Assembly: GCA_023422835.1 (NCBI GenBank)
Contig: JAFAGI010000012.1
Span: forward strand, 454,793 to 518,792
Origin: Bacteroidota bacterium
GTDB taxonomy: Bacteria; Bacteroidota; Bacteroidia; Chitinophagales; Chitinophagaceae
Reading direction: 5' to 3'
Length of the DNA stretch: 64,000 nucleotides
Part shown: in pieces, positions 17,701-27,200 of the stretch
Position numbering within the stretch: position 1 is the first letter of the stretch
Layout of the letters: each line of letters starts with the position of its first letter
Notes under the pieces: generated by a model
Told to the model about the DNA's origin: nothing
Database searches by the model: none
Seen by the model: only the letters and a program-made list of their open reading frames with translations
Made by a program: the position numbers and the translations under genes

Positions 17701-20700
17701 CTGTTGAACAATTGCGCGTCTGCTTCCGCAGCATTGATCTGGCGGAGCAACACCTGGCTGTGTGTCCAGGAAAGTTCAAATGCCCTGTTCTTAAGGTATT
17801 TATCCTGGTATTTACTCATGAGGCCTTCACAGATCTCTTCTGTATGCGCGATGCCTATTACCAGGTCAAAAGATGCAGTTTGGTTGGGCTTCAGCGATAT
17901 ACGGTAGCGTATAGCCACGATAGGATCCAGCACAGAACCCTGCATACCTGATAATGCAACATTCTTTTCAAGCACTTCCGGCTTCTGTACAGAATAACCG
18001 CGGCCTATGAATTTCATGCGATCGGTTTCGTAAGAAACTGCGTCTATTTCCACGCCGCTTACAGACATCTGGTGAAACATCCACGGCGGGGTTTCATTAT
18101 TTGACCTGGCGCGCCTGGTACACATGATGGCAGACTTAGCCGGAACGATCCTTGTTTGTACAAACAAGTTGCTGAACGCAGGATGTGCTTCATCGGCAGC
18201 CTGCGGCGCAAGAACTACTTCTGCATAGCTGGTGATCTCAATAGTTTTTTTGGAAGAATTACGGTTGGTGATCCTTACCCTTCGCATTTCAATATCATCT
18301 TCAGGAGAAACCACTGCTTCAGTTTTTACCTCAAAACCATTATCATTTCTTCTGAACTCTACGTGTCCCTTGGAAAAGATGGTCTCATAATCTTTACTTT
18401 CTACCTGTGTAGGCTGGTGGGTATTTGACCAGTATTTTCCTGTTTCCACATCTTTGATATAGCAGAACAAACCCCAGTTGTCAAGAGTGGTATCCTCTCT
18501 CCAGCGTGTAATGGCAATATTGTTCCACCTGCTGTAACCTCCGCCCGCATTGGTCAGCATCATCTGGTATTTACCGTTAGACAATAATTGTATATCGGGA
18601 ATGATGGTATTGGGCGTATTGTTGATCCTCATCTGCGGCTCCGGTGTGGAAGTGATAAGGTCTGACAGTTGGGCATCCTGTGTATAGTAGTTTGAAACAC
18701 GCGGTATTCTTTCCTGCAACAGCAGTATGGTTGACTGAAACTGCGGGTCTTCGCGGAAGCGCATCTGCATTTTTTTATCTAATAAAATATAAGCCAATGC
18801 CAGCAATCCCATACCCTGGTGGTGCACCATGAACGACCGAATGATCTCATAGCTTTGCTTGCGCGGCAAGCGTGATGCGGTATAATCAATGGCTTCAAAG
18901 AAACCATAGCGACCTTCAAAGCCTTTTTTAGACATTAACCGCAGGTTGTCGCACGATTCCTTCGGCGCTACCATCAGAGCAAGCATAGTGGCATACGGTG
19001 CAATCACCAGGTCCTCTCCCAGGCCGCGTTTCAGGCCCATACCCGGTACGCCAAATGCCCTGTACTGGTAGTTAAGATTAGCATCTACCATGTTATAGCC
19101 GGATTCTGATACACCCCAAGGAATACCGTTTTGCTTGCCATACTCAATCTGCCGCTCAACCATAGCTTTTGAAGTCTGATCAATGAGCGTATTGGGGTAA
19201 GTAGGCATTACCAGTTGTGGCATCAGGTATTCAAACATTGAGCCGCTCCAGGAAAGCAACACCGGCGCCTTGTCGCCCATGGTGAGCAGTCTGCCAAGCG
19301 CGAACCAGCTTTGCTGGGGTATACGCCCCTGTGCGATTGCTACGTAAATTGCGAGCCTCGCTTCTGATGCAAGCAGATCGTAATAGCTGGCATCTTTGCG
19401 GTGCTCACTTACGTTGTAGCCAATGTGCAACAACTTTTTATCACGGTCGTAAAGAAAATCATATTCAACATCTACAAACAAATTGCATTGCCTGCTCAGT
19501 TTATCTATACGTGTGATGAGCTCCGTTGCTGTTCGGCTTGCGTTCGATATTTTTTGTTTTACATCAAGCAATATTTCTTTCTCTTTGAGATCGGCTGTTG
19601 TTTTCATTACCTGGTCCAGCACGGGATAAGCACGTTCTGTATACGTAGCGAGGTCTTTAAAAGTAGGCACTTCATTGAGGAATGCCAGCTCTGTATGCTT
19701 CTCATGCAATGGCAGGTGTATAATCCATGGCATGTAAAACTCAAGCTCAGCGCGGATATCCTGCAATTGCTTCTCGAGTTTTTGCATCCATACTGCACCT
19801 ACGTTTTGCTGTATCACCTGGAACTTATTAATATGCTCTTTGGAAATTTCTTCAAAGTGCGCAAGCGCTACCAGGACTTCACTGATCTGCACCGGTGTTT
19901 TCTCATAAAATTCACGGATGTCTGCCTTGAATCTGTTTAAGGATGCCTGCTCCAGGGTACCGAGTTCGCTTTGCATCACTGCAATGGTATCCAGCAATCC
20001 GTTAAATAGCTTGTTGTCTATAACTTTATCTGCCGGTATATCCAAAAGGCCCTGGCGCAGGGTAAGCAGATGGCCGGATAAGTTTCCGCTGTCTACCGTA
20101 GACACGTACAAAGGATAAAGAGGCTCTAAGGTTTGGGTATCGTACCAGTTATAAAAATGGCCGCCGTAACGCTCCATTTTCGTCATTGTCTCTATTGTTC
20201 TTTCGGTAGACTTTATCAATTGCCCTGCAGTGATGTAGCCGAAGTCATAAGCCGACAGCGATGACAACAAACTCATACCAATGTTGGTTGGCGAGGTTCT
20301 GTGCGCAATGGCTTCCTTAGGGTGTTGCTGGTAGTTGTCCGGCGGCAGCCAATTGTCTTCTTCAGTAACAAAAGTTTCAAAGAACAGCCAGGTTTTGCGA
20401 GCCAGAGCACGAAGGTAGATGGTATCTTCCGCAGACAATTCTGCTATTTTTTTCTCGCGCGGCTTGCTAAGCCACCATACCATATACGGGCTGGAGATCC
20501 ATAGGAGCGTTATAGGAATAGCAGTGACCAACGCTGCCGGCACATACACGGAAAGATACACAAGTAGCGCAATTGAAATTACAGGCGATATCCACATAAA
20601 CCTGAAGGCATCCACAACAGAGCCGTTTGACTTAAACTGCTGACTTGCTGAAGGAGTCCACTCCAACAACTTTCTTTTAGAAATAATCATCCTCCAAAGC

Positions 20701-23495
20701 GCCTTAACAATGGCATCCAGGTTGTTGAAGGCTTCGAACGGAAGCACCGCAAAATTGAAAACAAAATGTGTAAGCCCGGTAATGAAATTACGTGTAACAT
20801 CATACAGGTGAAACTTCAGGTTTACCTCTTTTGATTTATGAAAAAAATGCCATACGGAGCTGGTAATATTCGGCAAGAATAAAACACCGATAACAATTAA
20901 CGGCCAAATATTTTTCTTGGGTAAAAGTGTCCATCCCAACATCATCAGCAACAACAACGCCATGGGCACGAGGCTGCGGCGAAGATTATCTATTATCTTC
21001 CATCTGGATAGAGAAGACAAATAAGTTTTTTTCAGCTTACCTGCTTTGTTGGGTGCAAAAGGCAATGCCCACGCTGCAATCTGCCAGTCGCCGCGGATCC
21101 AGCGGTGCCGGCGGTTTACATCCGCTGCATAGGTAGAGGGATACTCTTCATAGAGCTCCACATCTGTAAGATAACCAGAACGGATATAATTGCCTTCCAA
21201 AAGATCATGGCTGAGAATGCGGTTGTCAGGAAATCTTTCGCCCAGCACTTTTTCAAAAACTTCCAGGTCATAAATTCCTTTCCCCACGAAAGACCCTTCG
21301 CGGAACAGATCCTGGTATACATCTGACACTACCCTCGTGTACGGATCCAGGCCTGAATCGTTGCCATGCATCCTTTTGTAGTAAGAGCTCTTTTCACCCG
21401 GCAGGCTCACAGCTACACGTGGCTGTAGAATGCCGTATCCTTCCACAACGCGGTTCCATTTTTTATGGAGCATAGGAATGTTTAAAGGGTGTGCCATAGC
21501 GCCAACGAACTGCCTTGCTGTTTCGCGCGGCAACTGTGTATCCACATCCAGGGTGATAACATATTTTATTTTCCCAAGTTTGGATATATCGCTAACGATA
21601 AGCGAGAAGGGCTCTGTTTTGGAGTTATCAAGCAGCAAATTGTTCAGCGCCGAAAGCTTGCCTCTCTTTCTCTCTTCGCCCATCCACTTTTTTTCGCGCG
21701 GGTTCCACTTACGCGGGCGGTGAAACAGATAAAAAATATCTTTTGAAGTTTTCTTGTATTTTTCATTCAGCAGTTCTATCTGCTGTTTTGCATAGGCAGT
21801 AAGCTGCTGGTCGTCAGGCATGGTTTCAGCGGCTGCATCCGGAAAATCTGTAAGTAAAGCATAATAAAGATTATCATCTGAGTTGCCCAGGTACCTTACC
21901 TCCATATCTTCTATCAACCCGTCTATGATGCTTGTGCTTCCCAGCATACAGGGCACTACAACCATGGTCCTGTTTGATGTGGGTATATCACCGGAATAGT
22001 CCATCTTAGGCAATGGCGAAGGGCGCACGATGATAGTTGACAACCAGTTGACCACTGACATAACAAACTGGCTGAATGCACCCCAGCTTATGATGCCTGC
22101 AAATAATACCAGCCAGGTATCTATACCGCGGTTGTATAAAAACAAGCTTACACAAAATGCCAGGAATAAAGACAGCAATACGATAGATCCTATATAAATG
22201 ATCAATCGCTGCCTGCCTGTTGCTAGCTTAAGTTTATCATTAAAGGTCATGCGCATGTGTATCTCTTGTTGGAGTTCAGCGCGGCCTTTTTTATCTAATA
22301 AGAAATAACCTACATGGCATTTACGGGGATGCTCGTTTTTAATCGCGTTGTTTTTAGCCATGTTAATGGCCTTCTCCGCAATAGCGGCCTCTGAAAAATC
22401 ACTGCGCCTGGCAAAGTGCTCAATTACGTGGCGGTAATTGTCGCGGGTAGAAAAGTCCATGTTGCCGTACACGCCGTTGATATCCTGCTGCAGTATTTTA
22501 TCTACGGTGCTTACGCTTTCAACAAAATCTTTCCATTCAGTTTCTTTCAGGATGCGTATACTTTCAATGGTATTGCGCATAGTTACCTGATCGGTTGCCT
22601 GCCTCTGGCTTTCGAAGTTTAAAAGCTCACTGCTGGTGTGGCCCTGGTCTACCAGTTGCTGTTCTATCCAGGTAAGCGGGATGGCTACTGCTGCACCGCG
22701 CCCCTGCAGCCTGCGGAAAAATTCGGTTACGAAAGCGCTGGTAAGGTTGATCTTTGATTTGGCCATATCCGCGATCACCAATATTACATCACGCTGATTT
22801 TTTTCTGCTTTTTGCAATACAGAATCCGCCCAATGGTTGGCAAGGTTTTTATCGATACGGTCCATAGCCAGGCGGTTGGCAAGGCGCCTTAAATTTTCTA
22901 TCAACGCAATACGCAGCATAATAGGCAAGGCCCATAATTCACCAATGGTAAGAGGCGTAACAGACTGGTAGGCATTAATAAAACTCACCACATTGGCTAA
23001 ATCTATCCTTCCATCGGTATGGGAAATGATCTCCAGTGCAATATCATAAACCCGCGGAAGACCTGCAGAACCACCCTTGCTAAGGTGCGGCAGGTTTCGG
23101 TTGTATTCTTTGGGAAGGTGTTTTTTACTGATGGATATCTGCTCATCTATCAGGTAATAATTGTCTAAGTACCACTCGGCTGCCGGCACAATAGGCATGT
23201 TGGCTGTAACTGAATCTGCCAGAAGTCCACGCACCGTTTCAAGGGTATCTTCATTATCGCCCAGCCTTTTGAGAATGGTATCGCTGGCAGTTGCGGTATC
23301 TATGGAATGTGATTGTGCAATCCTTACGCCGTGCACTTCCATCTGCCTGGCGCTGTAAAGTTCAAAACGTTGTGTATCCAGGGTTTTTCCTTTGCCTTTG
23401 CGTTGAATATCTTTCTCATACTGACTGCGCAAACGCATTAATTTATCATAACTACTCTCAGCAATAATCTTCATTATGTTTTTTTTACTTTCCAT
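14778..23495 (-). CDS. Cyclic beta-1,2-glucan synthase-like protein (NdvB/Cgs type; GT84 + GH94)
   Basis: A giant 2905-aa membrane protein with the layout of alphaproteobacterial NdvB/Cgs (about 2800-2900 aa). After a helical N-terminal region come two helices near 430-490, then a GT84 glycosyltransferase core with DVDTQLP (Asp650, Asp652), a HDLLEG motif and RHRWIRGDWQ near 796-805. Four or more membrane helices follow (about 830-1030), then a glycoamylase-like domain (about 1250-1550, with the segment around QSWFALGRLLT), and C-terminal phosphorylase-type repeats ending in a GH94 domain with GDWNDGMD (Asp2593). In Brucella and rhizobia such enzymes start on themselves, elongate, trim and cyclise a beta-1,2-glucan. 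The same role is inferred. It follows the unknown 220-aa gene after 48 nt. Confidence 0.87.
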   Translation of the reverse strand: MESKKNIMKIIAESSYDKLMRLRSQYEKDIQRKGKGKTLDTQRFELYSARQMEVHGVRIAQSHSIDTATASDTILKRLGDNEDTLETVRGLLADSVTANMPIVPAAEWYLDNYYLIDEQISISKKHLPKEYNRNLPHLSKGGSAGLPRVYDIALEIISHTDGRIDLANVVSFINAYQSVTPLTIGELWALPIMLRIALIENLRRLANRLAMDRIDKNLANHWADSVLQKAEKNQRDVILVIADMAKSKINLTSAFVTEFFRRLQGRGAAVAIPLTWIEQQLVDQGHTSSELLNFESQRQATDQVTMRNTIESIRILKETEWKDFVESVSTVDKILQQDINGVYGNMDFSTRDNYRHVIEHFARRSDFSEAAIAEKAINMAKNNAIKNEHPRKCHVGYFLLDKKGRAELQQEIHMRMTFNDKLKLATGRQRLIIYIGSIVLLSLFLAFCVSLFLYNRGIDTWLVLFAGIISWGAFSQFVMSVVNWLSTIIVRPSPLPKMDYSGDIPTSNRTMVVVPCMLGSTSIIDGLIEDMEVRYLGNSDDNLYYALLTDFPDAAAETMPDDQQLTAYAKQQIELLNEKYKKTSKDIFYLFHRPRKWNPREKKWMGEERKRGKLSALNNLLLDNSKTEPFSLIVSDISKLGKIKYVITLDVDTQLPRETARQFVGAMAHPLNIPMLHKKWNRVVEGYGILQPRVAVSLPGEKSSYYKRMHGNDSGLDPYTRVVSDVYQDLFREGSFVGKGIYDLEVFEKVLGERFPDNRILSHDLLEGNYIRSGYLTDVELYEEYPSTYAADVNRRHRWIRGDWQIAAWALPFAPNKAGKLKKTYLSSLSRWKIIDNLRRSLVPMALLLLMMLGWTLLPKKNIWPLIVIGVLFLPNITSSVWHFFHKSKEVNLKFHLYDVTRNFITGLTHFVFNFAVLPFEAFNNLDAIVKALWRMIISKRKLLEWTPSASQQFKSNGSVVDAFRFMWISPVISIALLVYLSVYVPAALVTAIPITLLWISSPYMVWWLSKPREKKIAELSAEDTIYLRALARKTWLFFETFVTEEDNWLPPDNYQQHPKEAIAHRTSPTNIGMSLLSSLSAYDFGYITAGQLIKSTERTIETMTKMERYGGHFYNWYDTQTLEPLYPLYVSTVDSGNLSGHLLTLRQGLLDIPADKVIDNKLFNGLLDTIAVMQSELGTLEQASLNRFKADIREFYEKTPVQISEVLVALAHFEEISKEHINKFQVIQQNVGAVWMQKLEKQLQDIRAELEFYMPWIIHLPLHEKHTELAFLNEVPTFKDLATYTERAYPVLDQVMKTTADLKEKEILLDVKQKISNASRTATELITRIDKLSRQCNLFVDVEYDFLYDRDKKLLHIGYNVSEHRKDASYYDLLASEARLAIYVAIAQGRIPQQSWFALGRLLTMGDKAPVLLSWSGSMFEYLMPQLVMPTYPNTLIDQTSKAMVERQIEYGKQNGIPWGVSESGYNMVDANLNYQYRAFGVPGMGLKRGLGEDLVIAPYATMLALMVAPKESCDNLRLMSKKGFEGRYGFFEAIDYTASRLPRKQSYEIIRSFMVHHQGMGLLALAYILLDKKMQMRFREDPQFQSTILLLQERIPRVSNYYTQDAQLSDLITSTPEPQMRINNTPNTIIPDIQLLSNGKYQMMLTNAGGGYSRWNNIAITRWREDTTLDNWGLFCYIKDVETGKYWSNTHQPTQVESKDYETIFSKGHVEFRRNDNGFEVKTEAVVSPEDDIEMRRVRITNRNSSKKTIEITSYAEVVLAPQAADEAHPAFSNLFVQTRIVPAKSAIMCTRRARSNNETPPWMFHQMSVSGVEIDAVSYETDRMKFIGRGYSVQKPEVLEKNVALSGMQGSVLDPIVAIRYRISLKPNQTASFDLVIGIAHTEEICEGLMSKYQDKYLKNRAFELSWTHSQVLLRQINAAEADAQLFNRIASSIIYNNPSYRADSNIIKSNNRGQSSLWGYAISGDLPIVLLKIQNNEELELTKYLIKAHMYWHLKGLSVDLVIWNEDYGSYRQELQDEIQNYIAAMSSVYINERPGRIYVRTSDQISNEDRILFQTVARVIFDGAAGSLSEQVNKKVLSKAMPAAIQPVYSVLGETLPKQKLVLPDDLIFNNSVGGYTSDGKEYVILTTPEKTTPAPWSNLIANEKIGTVVTQSGSAYTWVDNAHEYRLTPWYNDPVGERAGEAFFIRDEETARFWSPMPYPKTSKYPYLTRHGFGYSVFEHVEGNIYTTMKVFVDAEESVKFFELRIKNNSGEDRKLSVTGFVQWVLGDSPHKTGMYVITEKDVNGAMFSRNKYNTTYAEKVNFFDVDGSDKSFSGDRVEFIGRNGNIERPAAMRRSKLSGRVGAAYDPCAAIQLKINIYKEEEKIIVFRLGSGNNITEAKLLCDKFKGRAACEAAFERVKDKWTDILDDIRINTPDKALNVLANGWLTYQVLASRYWGRSGFYQSGGAYGFRDQLQDVMSLMHNHKDISRGHILRAASRQFKEGDVQHWWHPPTGRGVRTTCSDDYLWLPYATARYVEITGDKDILSESVPFIEGRLLRPNEESYYDLPVFLNHYESLYKHCVYAIRYGLKFGKHGLPLIGSGDWNDGMDKVGEHGKGESVWLGFFLYDVLIKFIDIAHMNDDPEFAEECRMQAEILKDNINKHAWDGKWYRRAYFDDGTPLGSAENEECKIDSISQSWSVLSGAGLPERSAEAMESLNEHLVNREHGFIKLLTPAFDKANPNPGYIKGYLPGVRENGGQYTHAAIWSLMAFAKLKDQRAWELFSLINPVNLGKTEKKIERYKVEPYVISADIYGVAPHEGRGGWSWYTGSAAWMYQFIIESLLGLRRKAEKLYFDPCVPENWNSFRIDYKYENTLYRISVFNTNSGKPARYIIDGAELQSDYITLVNDEQTHQVEVHV

Positions 23496-23543
23496 ACTAT
23501 CTGCACTAAATTTCTATGTTGTTTTTTGTATTTTTAATGCCGG

Positions 23544-24206
23544 TTATTTCCACTCTTCGTTGAGCAGGCAGGCCGATATAAAATTTCTTTTCTGGGCAAT
23601 AGTAATATCTGCACGCATGCTCTTCTTCCATTCTTCTACTTTGCCGAAAAATTTTTCTTTGGTAAAGCCTTCCTGGGTAAACACTTCTTCCAGCTCTTTA
23701 ATGTCTTTATCTGTATAGCCAAAGTCAAGGCGCAGGTATTCTTTCAGGTCTTCAAATTTGCGTGACGGGCTTTTAGCTTTAATGGCTTCAGGCTCCAGGT
23801 CTTCATGTATGGCGCTTACTTTCTTTATGGAAATGGTCAACAATATTTCATTATGCTTCTCTTCGTTGAAAGGCTTATCTGTGGCGAGGCAGTAAAGCTC
23901 TTTGGAAGGCGCCGGTGTAATGAGCTCTGAACTCAAAAGCTCTTTAATGGCTTTGGATATCTTATCGTTGTTTTTAATATTGAGCGCCGCTGCGATCTCT
24001 GCTTCTTTGAGTATTACGTAGTCATCGAGCTTTGTTGCTGTCTGCGCATAGTTGTAAATTTTTACTGCAAGAGATGAGACACCGAAAATATTTTTCAGCA
24101 GGGAAAAATATTCATCTTTAAACGCTGCATCAGAAAAAACATTTACCTGTTTCTCTAAGAGATAAGCTCCTGCATCCAACGATTTTTTGATTGATTTCTT
24201 GCTCAT
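23544..24206 (-). CDS. Hypothetical protein with possible winged-helix segment
   Basis: A 220-aa soluble protein that I do not recognise. It is rich in Lys and Glu and predicted mostly helical. Residues about 65-95 (EAEIAAALNIKNNDKISKAI) resemble a helix-turn-helix or winged-helix segment; the C-terminal third (about 140-215) is a highly charged helical region. No signal peptide or membrane helix. It lies 48 nt upstream of the glucan synthase gene and about 85 nt downstream of the histidine kinase gene, all on one strand, which suggests a regulatory or accessory role for glucan synthesis, but this is only context. Confidence 0.6.
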   Translation of the reverse strand: MSKKSIKKSLDAGAYLLEKQVNVFSDAAFKDEYFSLLKNIFGVSSLAVKIYNYAQTATKLDDYVILKEAEIAAALNIKNNDKISKAIKELLSSELITPAPSKELYCLATDKPFNEEKHNEILLTISIKKVSAIHEDLEPEAIKAKSPSRKFEDLKEYLRLDFGYTDKDIKELEEVFTQEGFTKEKFFGKVEEWKKSMRADITIAQKRNFISACLLNEEWK

Positions 24207-24290
24207 TTATTCGATCCTATTTTTTTAAAATGCACCAGCCCGAATGCCGTAAATATACAACATAATCGAATGGCTTTCAAGATGTTTTTT

Positions 24291-27200
24291 TTATTGTTTT
24301 ACTAATGGCAGGCTCACGTAAAAGGTAGTGCCAACGCGGGGGATACTCTCAAACCAGATGCGGCCTTTGGCATTCTCAACGATACCCTTGCTGATGGCAA
24401 GACCCAAGCCTGTACCGGAAGACTTCGTGGTGAAATTCGGTACAAAAATACGCTTGGCCTTTTCTTCATCAATGCCCATGCCATAGTCATGTACAGACAC
24501 AACCACATTTTCACCATAATCCTGCATAATGATCTCAATAGAATTGTTTTCCTCTGCACTGCTGGCTTCAATGGCATTCTTGATGAGGTTGGTGAATAAG
24601 CGGGTAGTCTGTGATTTATCGAAGTAGATAAGGTCTTTACCACTTTTTTTATACACTATCTCATAATCGCTTTCCACAGAATACATTTTTACAAGGCTAT
24701 CCAGCACTTCAGATATGTGGAATTCTTCCAGGCGCACATTGCCAATATTGGCGAACTGCCCGAAATCGCCTGCTATCAGTGCAAGCTGGTCTATTTGTTC
24801 AATGAGAGAGTCCGCAATTTTCTTAGACAACTCTTTGGATGATTCATCCCCGATATCAACCAATCTTTGCAGGAACTGCAGGTTCAGCTTCATGGGTGTG
24901 AGCGGGTTTTTAATCTCATGAGCTACCTGCCTGGCCATTTCCTGCCATGCGCCTTCACGCTCGGTTTTAGCCAGTTGCTGCACAGAAGCGTCGAGCTTGC
25001 GCACCATGCGGTTGTACTCATTGATCAGCGCACCCAGCTCATCGTTTTTTTCCCAGTATACTTCTTCATTTTCCTTACCGATATTGATCATTTTCATCCG
25101 GTCTTTGAGTACGGAGAAGGAGTTGAGTATCCTTTGTGTGAGGAATACAGACAATACACCTGCCAGCAGAAACACCAGCGCCGTAAGAATAATGATGATG
25201 GTAATGAACGAAGAAATATTTTTATTAAGCTGGCTCTGTGAGTTAAGGAACGGGATATTGAGATAGCCCATATCTACTCCACGCAACTGCAGTGGCGCAT
25301 AGCCGCTCAAAAAGCGGAAAGAACCTATCTGTTCGTTCTGGTAAAAGTCTTTTTTGAAATTTACGCGCATCTGGTTGTATGCTACGGGATGCATCTGGCT
25401 GCTCAATATCTTACGGTTGTAAATATAGGGTTGAGAGGTGGTCACTATCTTGCCGGAAGTATCGTAATAATTAATGTTTTCATTGCTCACAGAAGCCATC
25501 CTCATTATTTCTGCCGTAATGAATTCATTAAACTCTTCCTGCGAAGGTACCGGCTTATCGAGCCCGAAAATGATCCTTGCATCAAACTCAATTTCTTTGA
25601 TAAAACGGTTGATAACGCTATGCAGCCTGTTGACGTTTTCTTTTTCAAAATTTAGTATAAAGAAAGATATGGTAGAGCCGCCGATAAGTACAAAGGAGAA
25701 CAAGCTTACAAAAATAATGGCCGTGTACACCTGCGTGCGCATGGATAGCTGTACCTTCTGCACAATGGCTTTCTTCCGGAAACGGGATTCTATCAGGAAA
25801 TACAATAAGTTGATGAGTAAAATAGAAACCATGCAAAAGCCCAGCAGGTAAGAGAACATGGCAATGAATTCAAACAGCACACCATTTCTTTTTACGATCA
25901 CTATCATCTTATTGTTGCCTGCATTGTACCAGTATTGGTTGCCGTTAAAATCGGACACCACCACCAATTCTTCTACCGGGAAAGGCGACGGGTCAATGGT
26001 ATCGGGAAAATCATAGTCCGTGCTCTCATGTACAATGCGCCTGTTTTTGTATATGGCAATATAATAATTGTTGGCAAGCGTTTCCATGTTATCTGTTTCT
26101 GCAAGTAACTGCAGGTACAGGTTATTGTCCATATACTCTTTGGGCGTAATGGTCAAATACAGGTAACCGGCGCTGTCTTTATCGTTGCTCACAAATTCGT
26201 TCCTGTAAATAAAAGCGTTGGTTCCCGAGTCAGACTCATTATAGAAAAGGTCGCGTACACTGATCTCCAGGCTTTTGCTGATCACAGAATCAAGCTCGGC
26301 CTTTGACAGATCATTGTTATTGAACAGCGGCTCTACGGCTGAATTGAATGTATAGATGCCTATATCAAAATTATTGAGGTAGGCAGAAAAGTTGTTTACG
26401 TAAAGGCTGTCTTTGATAAAGCGGTTCTGCAACGAATCTTTAAAGCGGTAAAAATCTTTTTTATGAAAAAATGTGTTGAGCTCTTCAATACTCAGGGTCA
26501 ACAAGTTTTGATCGGTATTGATAGATTTGTAGGATAAATTTTCTGCAATATTTTTTACTTTCTTTTCCTCAAGCACATCACTTTCTTTCAGCAGGAATGT
26601 TGTCGAGAATGAAAAGAATATTACCCAGAATAAAAAATAGGGAGAACGTATAAGCCGCGATTCAAAGTCATTAATTTTATAATGTACAAATATTATATAG
26701 CCGATAAGCCACACCATCATGCCAAGCTGTACGTATATACTAATGGTATTTGTAAAACCAAATAATATTATTATGCTCAGAGTTGATGCAATGGCTAATT
26801 TTTGCCATAACGGTATGCCCATCTGGTTGGCAGGCTGCATTAAAATGTAGGTAAGGTTGTAGTAGATCAGTATCAGTACCGAAACAATAAAAAATGCCGC
26901 AGCCGTGTACTTATTAAGCTCAAAGAAATTGATCACGTTAAACGGTATGCCCGAATCTACTACGAGGCTGCGTATAATGCTAAATACAAAAAATGAAAAA
27001 ATAATAAATCCAGTGAAGAATACATAACTGAGGATGAGGTTCTTCTTCCTGTCGCCTTCTGTATAAAGATTATAATCGTACCGGTAGCGGATAAACTTGG
27101 TAATCCATAAGGTAAGCAAAGAATTGATCATCAGCGCCCCCAGAGAAGGATGCAGCGCGCTGGAAGCATAAATAGCAGGATTGAATAATTCAAACTGCCT

